Assembly (NCBI GenBank): GCA_015067835.1 | Contig: SVLS01000001.1 | Coordinates: forward strand, 1-64,000 | DNA: 64,000 bases | Source: Oscillospiraceae bacterium | Lineage (GTDB): Bacteria; Bacillota; Clostridia; Oscillospirales; Oscillospiraceae | Reading direction: 5' to 3' | Shown: positions 28,736 to 38,260 of the stretch, in pieces | Position numbering within the stretch: the stretch's first letter is position 1 | How the letters are laid out: each line of letters begins with the position of its first letter | Translations under genes and position numbers: made by a program | The notes under the pieces: model-generated | Database searches by the model: none | What the model was told of the DNA's origin: nothing | Seen by the model: the letters and a program-made list of their open reading frames with translations, nothing else

Positions 28736-30181
28736 TCACAGCGCAAGAACAAAGTCCAGCATCTTTTCCTTGTCAATTACAGCGGTATGGCGCTCCGGCT
28801 TTTCACGCAGAGCCGCCAGATTCTTAGGGATTTTTACACCGGTTACGGCGGCTAACTTGTCCAGCTGGTCAAATTCATCGCCATTTACGGTCTCTCCAAT
28901 GGCGTTCAAAACGGCAGCCGGGAATTTATAGGGAGATGCGGTGGACAATACCACCATCGGGCGCATATCCCCTGTTCGGTTTACATAATCTTGTGCCACT
29001 GCCCAGCCGGATGCGGTATGGGTGTCGCAAAGATAGCCATTTTCCCGCCACACCTTGGCGATGGTCTCAGCACCCTTTGCATCATCACACCAGCCGGCCC
29101 AGAACTGCTCCTGAATCTCCGTCAGCAGCTGCTGCGGCACTTGGTAATATCCCTGGGTGTTCAATTCGTTCATCAATCGTGCCACCAAGGCTGTATCGCC
29201 GCTCATTAAATACAGCAGCCGTTCCAGATTGGAGGACACCAGAATATCCATCGACGGTGAATCCGTCTTGTGAAGCACCCGGCGGCGGTCATAAGTACCG
29301 GTGCGAATAAAGTCAGTCAGCACATTGTTGGCATTGGAGGCGCAAATGAGCTTTCCGACAGGAAGCCCCAGCTTTTTTGCAAGATAGCCTGCCAGAATGT
29401 CGCCGAAATTGCCTGTGGGAACAGAGAAGTTGACCTCCTCCCCCATTTGAATTCTTCCGGCATCCAGTAGATCCCGGTAAGCTTTGAAATAGTAAGTAAT
29501 CTGCGGAACAAGGCGACCGATATTGATAGAATTTGCCGAGGACAGGTTCACCGGCAAATCCTTTTCCCGGCAAGCGGCAAAAATCTCTTTCACGCCGGTC
29601 TGGGCGTCATCAAAATTTCCCCGAACGGCGCAAACGGTTACATTTTCACCCTCCTGAGACACCATTTGCCGACGCTGGACATCGGAGACGCCTCCATGAG
29701 GATAAAATACGCAAATGCGGATGCCGTCCACATCCTTAAAGCCCTCCAAAGCGGCCTTGCCGGTATCGCCGGAGGTGGCGGTGAGGATGAGGATATCCTT
29801 TTTCTCGTTCTTGGCTGCCTTGGCGGCCGTCAGCAGCTGGGGCAGCATAGATAGGGCCACATCCTTAAAGGCAGAAGTGGGTCCCCGGAACAGCTCCAGA
29901 ACGTGAAAACCTCCTACAGAAACCGTAGGTGTCAAATCCTCTGTTTCAAACTTTCCCACATAAGCCTTTTCCACCAAAGTCTGCATATCAGGGATGTCCG
30001 GCAGGAAGGCCGAGAGAATCATTTGGGCCATATCTAAGGTATTTTTTTGAATACAGCTGCGCCACGAAAATGCCGGCAAAGCACAGGGCAGATACAGTCC
30101 GCCATCCGGTGCAAGTCCTGTCAAAACCGCCTGTGCGCTGTCAACTTCCGGGGATTGCCCCCTGGTAGAATGATATTGCAT
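28736..30181 (-). CDS. thrC: Threonine synthase
   Basis: MQYHSTRGQSPEVDSAQAVLTGLAPDGGLYLP, GPTSAFKDVALS, TATSGDTGKAALEGF. Confidence 0.95.
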   Translation of the reverse strand: MQYHSTRGQSPEVDSAQAVLTGLAPDGGLYLPCALPAFSWRSCIQKNTLDMAQMILSAFLPDIPDMQTLVEKAYVGKFETEDLTPTVSVGGFHVLELFRGPTSAFKDVALSMLPQLLTAAKAAKNEKKDILILTATSGDTGKAALEGFKDVDGIRICVFYPHGGVSDVQRRQMVSQEGENVTVCAVRGNFDDAQTGVKEIFAACREKDLPVNLSSANSINIGRLVPQITYYFKAYRDLLDAGRIQMGEEVNFSVPTGNFGDILAGYLAKKLGLPVGKLICASNANNVLTDFIRTGTYDRRRVLHKTDSPSMDILVSSNLERLLYLMSGDTALVARLMNELNTQGYYQVPQQLLTEIQEQFWAGWCDDAKGAETIAKVWRENGYLCDTHTASGWAVAQDYVNRTGDMRPMVVLSTASPYKFPAAVLNAIGETVNGDEFDQLDKLAAVTGVKIPKNLAALREKPERHTAVIDKEKMLDFVLAL

Positions 30182-30222
30182 AATTTTTCCTCGCATTTTT
30201 TGTACTTTTTTCACGAAACTAC

Positions 30223-30251
30223 TTGGCAATTTGTTGCAACTATGATATACT
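30223..30251 (+). promoter_or_regulatory. Candidate promoter of hom
   Basis: TTGGCA N17 TATACT. Confidence 0.6.
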
Positions 30252-30293
30252 ACTATTCGTTAAAAAGCAAGTGTTTTTCGCAGGAGGATGCTT

Positions 30294-31415
30294 ATGAGAA
30301 TAGGTTTATTGGGCTTTGGAACCGTGGGCAAGGGTGTTTATGAACTGACTTCCGCACGGAAAGATATGCAGGTCGTCACCGTCCTTTGCCGCCGTGACCT
30401 GACATTGCCGGATGCCACTGTCACCCATAGCTTTGACGACATCCTGAACGACGATACCATTGACACCGTGGTGGAAGCCATCGGCGGTCTGCACCCTGCC
30501 TTTGAATATGTCCACGCCGCGATTCTTGCAGGAAAGAACATCGTCACAGCCAATAAGGCTCTGGTGGCAACCTATTATGACGACTTGCTTCCCCTGGCAG
30601 AGAAAATGGGCGTGATGTTCCGCTGCACCGCATCCGTAGGCGGCGGCATCGGCTGGCTGTCCGAGCTGGAGCGGGTACGCCGCATCGAAACCGTTACCCG
30701 TGTGGGCGGCATTATGAACGGCACCTGTAATTACATTTTGGATTCTATGACCCGTCTGGGTCTTACTTATCAAGAAGCGCTGACCCAAGCCCAGGAGCTG
30801 GGCTATGCAGAAGCAGACCCCACCACCGATGTGGATGGCATCGACACCTGGCATAAGCTGATTGTGTCGGCAAATATCGCTTTCGGTGTCAGTCTGGACA
30901 TCAGCCGGATTCCCGCCGCCGGCATTCGCAACATCAAGGCGGAGGATGTGGAGAATTTCAAAGACCACGGCTATGTCTGCAAGCTGGTTTCCACCGGTAT
31001 CCATCAGGGCGGTCGCTTTTCCGCCTATGTCCAGCCCACGCTGTTTGGCAGCAGTGAGCCGGAGTACATCGTTCCCACAAATTACAACTTGATTACCCTG
31101 GTAGGTAACACTTCCGGCCGCCAAAGCTTTTTCGGTCAGGGTGCCGGTCGCTATCCCACAGCATATAATGTGGTGCAGGACTGCGCGGATTTGCTTCGCG
31201 GCCAAGGCTTCTACTGTCCTTATGGTGCCAAGGTGCCCGTGGATAATTCCAGCCCGCTGTGCTACTATGTCCGTGGCGGCAGCTGGCCGGAGGATAAGAT
31301 TGCTGATCGCTGGGGCAATGCCATTGTGTCCGCTCCCGTCAGCGTTGAATTTGCCCATCACTGGCTTCTGGAGAATCCGGATGCCTTCATTGCCGCCCTT
31401 CCTACCGGGCGCTGA
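30294..31415 (+). CDS. hom: Homoserine dehydrogenase
   Basis: MRIGLLGFGTVGKGVYEL, IVTANKALVA, GIMNGTCNYILDSM, GYAEADPTTDVDG. Confidence 0.95.
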   Translation: MRIGLLGFGTVGKGVYELTSARKDMQVVTVLCRRDLTLPDATVTHSFDDILNDDTIDTVVEAIGGLHPAFEYVHAAILAGKNIVTANKALVATYYDDLLPLAEKMGVMFRCTASVGGGIGWLSELERVRRIETVTRVGGIMNGTCNYILDSMTRLGLTYQEALTQAQELGYAEADPTTDVDGIDTWHKLIVSANIAFGVSLDISRIPAAGIRNIKAEDVENFKDHGYVCKLVSTGIHQGGRFSAYVQPTLFGSSEPEYIVPTNYNLITLVGNTSGRQSFFGQGAGRYPTAYNVVQDCADLLRGQGFYCPYGAKVPVDNSSPLCYYVRGGSWPEDKIADRWGNAIVSAPVSVEFAHHWLLENPDAFIAALPTGR

Positions 31416-31441
31416 ACACTTTCAGAAAGAAGGAATTGACG

Positions 31442-32761
31442 ATGTTGAAAGTTGCAAAATTTGGCGGTTCTTCCATGGCAGATGCCGGTCAGTACAAAAA
31501 AGTACGGGATATTCTGCTCAGCGATCCCAGCCGCCGTGTTGTGATCGTCTCTGCCGCCGGCAAGCGGGATAAGAACGACCATAAAATCACCGATCTGCTG
31601 TATCTGTGCCACGCTCACGTCCAATATGGCGTAGATTGTACCGGCATCTATGAGATGATCACCTCCCGGTACCTTTCCATCCGGGACGAACTGAACATTC
31701 AGCTGGATTTGGAATCGGAATTTGCCGCTCTGAAGCAGCGGCTGGATGCCAAAGCTGTCACCCAGGATGAATTGGCCAGCCGGGGCGAATATTTCTCTGC
31801 CAAGCTGATGGCTGCCTATCTCGGCTTCCAGTTTATCGATGCCGTGGAGTGGGTGAAATTTAACCTTGACGGCTCCGTGGATCAGAAAACCAGCTATGAG
31901 CTTCTGCGCAATCTGATCCTGAAGGGCCAGGGTGCTGTCATTCCCGGTTTCTACGGTTTGATGCCCGACGGTCACATCCGCACCTTTACCCGGGGCGGCA
32001 GTGACATTACCGGTGCTTTGGCAGCTGCCGCACTGAACGCGGATGTATATGAAAACTGGACCGATGTTTCCGGTATTCTGATGGCCGATCCCCGGATTGT
32101 GGATGATCCCCAGGCCATTCCCGAGGTTACTTATGACGAATTGCGGGAGCTGAGCTATTCCGGCGCACAGGTGCTTCACGAAGGCACTATCTTCCCTGTT
32201 CGTGAAAAGAACATCCCCCTGAACATCCGTAACACCAACGCCCCGGAAGATAAGGGTACTATGATTCAGGAGCGGTTTGATACCCCCGCCGATCCCAACC
32301 GCTTTATTACCGGCATTACCGGAAAAAAGGACTTTACCATTTTGTCCCTGAGCAAGCGGGGAATGGGCAATCAGGTTGGCGTACTGCGCAAGGTGCTCTC
32401 CGTCCTGGAGCGGCACAATATCAGCGTGGACTATGTGCCCAACGGCATTGACAATGTCTCCGTCGTGATGACCACCGAATCCGTTGTCCCCTACCTGTAC
32501 GCCATCTTGGCTGAAATTCAGAAGGAAGTGGAGCCGGACAGTCTGGATGTCCACGACCAAATCGCTGTGGTTGCCGCTGTTGGCCGGCACATGGCCTTCC
32601 GGCCCGGTATTTCCGGCCGTCTGTTCGCCGCCTTGGGCGAAGCCGGCATCAACATTCGTATGATTAATCAGGGTCCTGACGAGCTCAACATCATTTTCGG
32701 TGTGGATAACCGGGACTTCAAGGCCGCCATCCGCGTGCTGTATAATAGTTTTGTAAAATAA
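31442..32761 (+). CDS. lysC: Aspartate kinase
   Basis: MLKVAKFGGSSMADA, FTRGGSDITGA, C-terminal ACT-like repeats. Confidence 0.95.
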   Translation: MLKVAKFGGSSMADAGQYKKVRDILLSDPSRRVVIVSAAGKRDKNDHKITDLLYLCHAHVQYGVDCTGIYEMITSRYLSIRDELNIQLDLESEFAALKQRLDAKAVTQDELASRGEYFSAKLMAAYLGFQFIDAVEWVKFNLDGSVDQKTSYELLRNLILKGQGAVIPGFYGLMPDGHIRTFTRGGSDITGALAAAALNADVYENWTDVSGILMADPRIVDDPQAIPEVTYDELRELSYSGAQVLHEGTIFPVREKNIPLNIRNTNAPEDKGTMIQERFDTPADPNRFITGITGKKDFTILSLSKRGMGNQVGVLRKVLSVLERHNISVDYVPNGIDNVSVVMTTESVVPYLYAILAEIQKEVEPDSLDVHDQIAVVAAVGRHMAFRPGISGRLFAALGEAGINIRMINQGPDELNIIFGVDNRDFKAAIRVLYNSFVK

Positions 32762-32772
32762 GGAGGGTTTCT

Positions 32773-33777
32773 ATGAAAACCTATACTGTTGCTATCCTTG
32801 GTGCCACCGGTGCGGTGGGTCAGGAAATGATCAAAGTGCTGCAGGAACGGAATTTCCCCGTTAAAAAGCTGATTCCTCTGGCCAGCCGCCGCAGTGCCGG
32901 CAAAACCATTTTGTTTCACGGTGAAGAAGTGACCATTGCAGAAGCCTGCGACACTGCCTTTGAGGGTGTGGACATTGTTCTTGGCGCCGCTGAGAATGAC
33001 ATTGCCAAAAAGTTCGCTCCGGCCATTCGTGCCGCCGGCGCTGTATTTGTAGATAATTCCTCCGCCTTCCGGATGGACCCGGAGGTTCCTCTGGTGGTGC
33101 CGGAGGTCAATCCTCAGGATGTGACCTGGCACAAGGGCATTATCTCCAATCCCAACTGCTCCACCATCATCACTTTGACGGCAGTCAACGCCCTCAACAC
33201 CATCGCCCCCATCCGCAGAATGATTGCCTCTACTTATCAGGCTGTCTCCGGTGCCGGTGCAGAAGGTCCTGTGGAGCTTCAAAATCAGGTGGAAGCGCTG
33301 TATCTGGGAAAGCCCTGCGAAACCAAGGTGTTCTCTCACCAGATCGCCTACAATCTGATCCCCCAAATCGGCGGCAACGCCTTTGAAGGCTACACCAGCG
33401 AGGAAATGAAGCTTCAAAACGAGGGCAGAAAGATTATGCACCTGCCGGAACTGAAGGTTTCCTGCACCTGTGTCCGCGTTCCCGTTATGCGCAGTCACTC
33501 CATCTCCGTTGCCTGCCAGTTTGATGTGCCGGTTACTGTGGAGCAAGCGCGGGAGCTGATTGCGAAAGCACCGGGCTGTAAGCTGGTAGACGATTTGGAC
33601 AACAAGCAATATCCCATGCCGCTGGAAACCTCTGACCAGGATTTGGTCTTTGTGGGTCGAATTCGTCAGGATTTGACATACGACAACGGCATTTGCCTGT
33701 GGTGCTGCGGCGACCAGGTCCGTAAGGGCGCAGCCACCAACGCAGTACAGATCGCAGAGCTGCTGATCCAGAAATGA
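32773..33777 (+). CDS. asd: Aspartate-semialdehyde dehydrogenase
   Basis: VAILGATGAVGQEMIKVL, SNPNCSTIITLTAVN, YQAVSGAG. Confidence 0.96.
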   Translation: MKTYTVAILGATGAVGQEMIKVLQERNFPVKKLIPLASRRSAGKTILFHGEEVTIAEACDTAFEGVDIVLGAAENDIAKKFAPAIRAAGAVFVDNSSAFRMDPEVPLVVPEVNPQDVTWHKGIISNPNCSTIITLTAVNALNTIAPIRRMIASTYQAVSGAGAEGPVELQNQVEALYLGKPCETKVFSHQIAYNLIPQIGGNAFEGYTSEEMKLQNEGRKIMHLPELKVSCTCVRVPVMRSHSISVACQFDVPVTVEQARELIAKAPGCKLVDDLDNKQYPMPLETSDQDLVFVGRIRQDLTYDNGICLWCCGDQVRKGAATNAVQIAELLIQK

Positions 33778-34529
33778 AAGAAAAAATATACACCATCCCT
33801 GTCAACGAGGGATTTGAGGCGGTAGATGAATGTCCCTTCTGCGCCATGGAGCGTCAGGAGGAACAGCGCGCCATCCGTTACTATGCCGGCCCGGGTGCCA
33901 GTTATATGGAGCCGGATGTTCGGGCATCCACGGATCGGGCAGGCTTCTGCGGCTGCCACATGAAAAAGCTGTATGACTACGGCAATGCTCTGGGCGCTGC
34001 GCTGATGCTGCAAACCTACTATGCAGGTCTCCTGGAGGAGCTGCAAGCAGAACTTTCCGATTACGAAATCCCCGCCAAAAAGGGTCTGTTTAGCAGAAAA
34101 AAGGAGTCTTCTGCGGAGGATTCCTATGTAAATCGACTGCGCAGCCGGGTTTCGTCCTGTGCGATATGCGAAAAAGTCGACTACAATATGGATCGCTATT
34201 TCGAGACCTTTTATTATCTGTTGAAAGAGCCGGAATTTCGTCAGAAGGTGGAAGCTTCCAAAGGCTTCTGTCTGCGGCACTTTACCAAGCTTTTGGAAAT
34301 CGCCCCGGAGCATCTGCCGGAAAAGCAGCAGCCCTGGTTCCAGAAAACCGTTCCTCCGCTGATGCTGGAAAACATCGCGCGGGTGAAGAAGGATTTGGAC
34401 GGTTTGGTGGAAAAATACGATTACCGCAACGCTTCCAGGCCCTGGGGCAATTCCAAGGATGCCCTGCCCCGGGCTATGCAAAAGCTGCAGGGTATTTACC
34501 CTGCCGACGGTCCGTATAAGAATGAATAA
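33774..34529 (+). CDS. Conserved hypothetical Cys-rich protein (DUF6062-like)
   Basis: DECPFCAMERQEEQRAIRYYAGPGASYMEPDVR...GFCGCHMKKLYDYGNALG; ATGA overlap with asd. Confidence 0.65.
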   Translation: MKEKIYTIPVNEGFEAVDECPFCAMERQEEQRAIRYYAGPGASYMEPDVRASTDRAGFCGCHMKKLYDYGNALGAALMLQTYYAGLLEELQAELSDYEIPAKKGLFSRKKESSAEDSYVNRLRSRVSSCAICEKVDYNMDRYFETFYYLLKEPEFRQKVEASKGFCLRHFTKLLEIAPEHLPEKQQPWFQKTVPPLMLENIARVKKDLDGLVEKYDYRNASRPWGNSKDALPRAMQKLQGIYPADGPYKNE

Positions 34530-34531
34530 GC

Positions 34532-34565
34532 AAATTCCCCGGCTCTCTGCCGGGGAATTTTTCTG
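34532..34565 (+). terminator. Terminator of the hom-lysC-asd operon
   Basis: AAATTCCCCGGC...GCCGGGGAATTT. Confidence 0.75.
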
Positions 34566-34584
34566 CCATCTCTCCACCCACCAC

Positions 34585-34706
34585 GTCATTGCGAGGAGGG
34601 CGAATGCCCGACGTGGCAATCTCCTGTCGCCATCTACCGACACATTTCGCAGTAACAAACTGCGCACCAGGAGATTCCCACGGTCGCTGCGCTCCCTCGG
34701 AATGAC
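34585..34706. repeat. Palindromic MITE/REP-like element, copy A
   Basis: Ends GTCATTGCGAGG / CCTCGGAATGAC, inner arms CGTGGCAATCTCCTG / CAGGAGATTCCCACG; related copy at 61191..61283. Confidence 0.75.
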
Positions 34707-34728
34707 ATAAAAAGTCGTGTCATTGCAA

Positions 34729-34758
34729 AAAAGCGCTGATGTTTCCATCGGCGCTTTT
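34729..34758 (-). terminator. Terminator downstream of mgtE
   Basis: AAAAGCGCtGATGtttcCATCgGCGCTTTT. Confidence 0.65.
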
Positions 34759-34776
34759 ACATCATTTACAGCAGGC

Positions 34777-36153
34777 TTAGACGCCCAGCAGCATATTGGC
34801 AAACAGGAAATAAACCAGCAGACTCAAAGCGTCCACAATGGTGGAAATAAACGGACTTGCCATCACCGCCGGATCCAATCCCAGCGCCTTCGCTGCCAGC
34901 GGCAGGATACAGCCCACAAATTTTGCGCAAACCACCGTCACCGCCAGCGTCAGGCACACCACGCCATTGACCAGGAAGGTAATGTCGCTGTTGCCCATCA
35001 GCAGGTTATCCACCAGCCATATTTTCAAAAAGCACACCAAACCCAGTGCAATACCGCAAAGGACGGCTGTGCGCAGCTCCTTCCAGATTACCGCACCCAA
35101 ATCAGAGAATTTCAGTTCTCCCAGACTCAGGGCGCGAATCACCGTAACGCTGGACTGTGCGCCGGAGTTGCCGCCCGTGCCCATCAGCATGGGAATGAAG
35201 GCCGTCAACACCACCTGCGCCGCTAACGCACCCTCAAAGGCAGTGATAATCATTCCCGTAAAGGTCGCCGACACCATCAGGAGCATCAGCCAGGGGATTC
35301 TGTTTTTAAACAGCTCAAACACAGAGCTCTTCATATAGGTCTTTTCGGACGGAAGCATACCGCCCATCAATTCCATATCCTCCGTGGTCTCGTCCACCAT
35401 AACGTCCATAACGTCATCAAAGGTAACGATGCCAACAAGGCGGCCTTCTCCATCCACCACCGGCATTGCCAGGAAATTGTACCGATTGAACATCTGTACC
35501 ACTTCCTCCTGGTCGGTATGGGTGTTGACGGAGATGAAATTGGTTAACATAATATCGGACACCCGAATCTCATCATCCTGCACCAACAGCAAATCCTTCA
35601 CCGTGGTCAGACCAATCAGTTTTCTTCCCTTGGTCACATAGCAGGTATAAATGGTTTCCTTGTCCACACCTTGACGGCGAATCCGCAGAATTGCCTCCTC
35701 CACCGTCATCTCCGGACGAAGCGCCACATATTCCGTGGTCATCAGCGAGCCGGCAGAATTGTCCGGATACCGCAAAATCTGGTTGATGGATTTGCGCATT
35801 TCCGGGTCGGCCTGCTTCAGAATCCGCTTGACCACATTGGCCGGCATCTCCTCTACCAGGTCGGCCGCATCGTCCACATACAGCTCGTCCACGATTTCCT
35901 TCAGCTCGTTGTCAGAAAAGCCGCGAATCAGCAGCTCCTGCGCCTCAGGATCCATTTCCACAAAGCTTTCTGCCGCCAATTCCTTGGGCAGCAGGCGAAA
36001 TACCAGAGGAATACGGGACTCCTCCAGTCCTTCGAACAGCCCAGCCACATCGATGGGATTCATGGTAGAAAGCATCTCCCGCAATGCGTGGTATTTTTTC
36101 TCCTCCAGCATTTTCAGCAGGGCTTGTTCCATAATTTCAAAACGTTCTGTCAT
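34777..36153 (-). CDS. mgtE: Magnesium transporter MgtE
   Basis: MgtE N-domain, two CBS domains, C-terminal TM domain with LMGTGGNSGAQSSVTVIRAL and MASPFISTIVDALSLLVYF. Confidence 0.95.
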   Translation of the reverse strand: MTERFEIMEQALLKMLEEKKYHALREMLSTMNPIDVAGLFEGLEESRIPLVFRLLPKELAAESFVEMDPEAQELLIRGFSDNELKEIVDELYVDDAADLVEEMPANVVKRILKQADPEMRKSINQILRYPDNSAGSLMTTEYVALRPEMTVEEAILRIRRQGVDKETIYTCYVTKGRKLIGLTTVKDLLLVQDDEIRVSDIMLTNFISVNTHTDQEEVVQMFNRYNFLAMPVVDGEGRLVGIVTFDDVMDVMVDETTEDMELMGGMLPSEKTYMKSSVFELFKNRIPWLMLLMVSATFTGMIITAFEGALAAQVVLTAFIPMLMGTGGNSGAQSSVTVIRALSLGELKFSDLGAVIWKELRTAVLCGIALGLVCFLKIWLVDNLLMGNSDITFLVNGVVCLTLAVTVVCAKFVGCILPLAAKALGLDPAVMASPFISTIVDALSLLVYFLFANMLLGV

Positions 36154-36201
36154 ATTCCTTCCTCCTGTTTTTAAGATTTGGAAGGCAATATGCGCAAGCG
36201 A

Positions 36202-36276
36202 TTACTTCCGGAGGCTACGCCATAACGCCTCCAGCGGACTTCGCTCAGGTATATTGCCACTACTGCCGGCGTCCAT
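36202..36276 (-). CDS. 24-aa candidate leader peptide upstream of mgtE (MDAGSSGNIPERSPLEALWRSLRK)
   Basis: SD AAGGAGGG at ideal spacing, ATG to TAA; lies just downstream of a consensus promoter and inside a strong inverted repeat. Confidence 0.6.
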   Translation of the reverse strand: MDAGSSGNIPERSPLEALWRSLRK

Positions 36277-36307
36277 TGCGTTCCCTCCTTTAATATCAGA
36301 TATTGAC

Positions 36308-36336
36308 ATTTTATTCCCATTGCTTCAAATTGTCAA
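36308..36336 (-). promoter_or_regulatory. Promoter of the mgtE leader transcript
   Basis: Minus strand TTGACA (36336..36331) N17 TAAAAT (36313..36308). Confidence 0.7.
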
Positions 36337-36394
36337 CCTTGACGATTGCGTTTTCCTATAATAAAATAATGTTATCATCATTTGGGAGGTTCTT

Positions 36395-36976
36395 ATGATA
36401 CGAATTGCAACCATTGCAGATATTCCCGAAATGCTGGAAATCTATGCCCCTTTCGTGGAAACGACTGCTTATTCCTTTGAATATACTGTTCCTACCTTAG
36501 AGCAGTTTACCTCCCGCTTTGAAAAATACACCCGGCAATGCCCGTGGCTGGTATGGGAGGAAAACGGTCGGGTGCTGGGCTATGCCTACGGAAGTCTTCC
36601 CTTTGAGCGGGCGGCCTATTCCTGGTGTGCCGAGGTTTCCATTTACCTTGCCCCGGAAATCCACGGTCGGGGTATCGGCAGAAAGCTATACGCCGTTCTG
36701 GAGGAAATTCTGTGGCAGCAGGGCTATCGGGTGATTTACTCGCTGATTACCAGCGAAAACACCGGCTCTCTCGCCTTTCACGAAAAGGTTGGATATCAAT
36801 ATTGCGCCACGCTGCACGGCTGCGGCATAAAATTTGGTCGCGAGCTGGGTGTGGTTTGGATGGAGAAGCGGTCAAAAGAGGATGCACTCCCCTCCAAATT
36901 CCCCCTGTCCTGGCGTGCTGTTGTCGATACCGCCAGAAAATGGTCGGATATTTTAGACAAATTGTCTCTTTCCTAA
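36395..36976 (+). CDS. GNAT family N-acetyltransferase (phosphinothricin acetyltransferase-like)
   Basis: IRIATIADIPEMLEIYAPFVETTAYSFEYTVPT, EIHGRGIGRKLYAVLEEIL, LAFHEKVGY. Confidence 0.92.
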   Translation: MIRIATIADIPEMLEIYAPFVETTAYSFEYTVPTLEQFTSRFEKYTRQCPWLVWEENGRVLGYAYGSLPFERAAYSWCAEVSIYLAPEIHGRGIGRKLYAVLEEILWQQGYRVIYSLITSENTGSLAFHEKVGYQYCATLHGCGIKFGRELGVVWMEKRSKEDALPSKFPLSWRAVVDTARKWSDILDKLSLS

Positions 36977-37056
36977 ATCCTAAAAATGTGGTATGTTAAT
37001 GATAGGAGTTTGTTGGCATTTTTGCCTCCGATAATATAAGAAGGAGCTGAGAAACT

Positions 37057-38247
37057 ATGTACTTTCAGAAAAAGCGCTGTATCGCCATGCTTTTGGCCGG
37101 CGGCCAGGGTAGCCGTTTGAAAGTTTTGACAGAAAAAACCGCCAAGCCGGCTGTCCCCTTCGGCGGCAAATATCGTATCATCGATTTTCCCCTGAGTAAC
37201 TGCGTCAATTCCGGCATTGACACGGTGGGTATTCTCACCCAGTATCAGCCTTTGGAGCTGAATGAGTACATCGGCAACGGTCAGCCCTGGGGATTAAACA
37301 AAACCCACAGCTGCGCGCAGGTGCTGCCGCCCTATGAGCGGCATGACAAAAAAAGCGGCTGGTACAAAGGAACAGCCAATGCCATTTATCAGAATATTGA
37401 CTTTATTGACCGCTACAATCCGGATTATGTGGTCATCCTTTCCGGTGACCATATTTACAAGATGGATTACGCCGCAATGGTGGCCTATCACGAGGCAAAC
37501 AAGGCCTCCTGTACCATCGCTGTGCGTACTGTTCCCCTGAAGGAAGCTTCCCGGTTCGGTATTCTGAATACCAATCCTGACAATTCCATTTACGAATTTG
37601 AGGAAAAGCCCAAGAATCCCAAGTCTACCAATGCCTCTATGGGCATCTATGTGTTCAACTGGGAGGTTCTGCGCAATGCATTGATTGCTGACGAGGATGA
37701 CGAGACCTCCTCCAACGACTTTGGCAAAAACATCATTCCCACTCTGCTGGCTCAGGGTCATAAAATGCTGGCCTACAATTTTGACGGCTACTGGAAGGAT
37801 GTGGGTACCATCGATTCCCTGTGGGAAGCCAATATGGATTTGCTGGGGCAGAAGCCTGCCTTTGACATCCGCAGCGATGAGCGTACGAAGATTTCCGCCC
37901 GGAACAATGCCCTGCCCTCCTCCTATGTGGACGGCAATGCCAAAACGGTTAACTGCTTTATCGCAGAGGGCTCTGAAATTTTCGGAACTGTTACCCACAG
38001 CATTATTTCCATTGGCTGTACCGTGGGTGCCGGTGCTGTGGTGGAGGATTCTGTGGTTATGCCCGGTGTCACCATTGAACCCGGCGCCATTGTGCGCCAC
38101 GCCATCATCGGCGAAAACAGCCGAATTGGCGCGAATGCGGTTGTGGGCGGTGCTTTTGGCCCCAAGGATAAGAAGAAAATTAGCGTGACCAGCAAGGGCG
38201 CTGTGGTGGAATCCAACACCGTGCTCCTGCCCGGCGATATGCTGTAA
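37057..38247 (+). CDS. glgC: Glucose-1-phosphate adenylyltransferase
   Basis: [40 protein letters not shown]. Confidence 0.97.
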   Translation: MYFQKKRCIAMLLAGGQGSRLKVLTEKTAKPAVPFGGKYRIIDFPLSNCVNSGIDTVGILTQYQPLELNEYIGNGQPWGLNKTHSCAQVLPPYERHDKKSGWYKGTANAIYQNIDFIDRYNPDYVVILSGDHIYKMDYAAMVAYHEANKASCTIAVRTVPLKEASRFGILNTNPDNSIYEFEEKPKNPKSTNASMGIYVFNWEVLRNALIADEDDETSSNDFGKNIIPTLLAQGHKMLAYNFDGYWKDVGTIDSLWEANMDLLGQKPAFDIRSDERTKISARNNALPSSYVDGNAKTVNCFIAEGSEIFGTVTHSIISIGCTVGAGAVVEDSVVMPGVTIEPGAIVRHAIIGENSRIGANAVVGGAFGPKDKKKISVTSKGAVVESNTVLLPGDML

Positions 38248-38260
38248 GGAGGAATTGACC

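Noticed and set aside
36154-36340. M-box riboswitch upstream of mgtE
   Set aside because: I could not recognise the conserved M-box core; the region is short and filled by the leader ORF and its stems.
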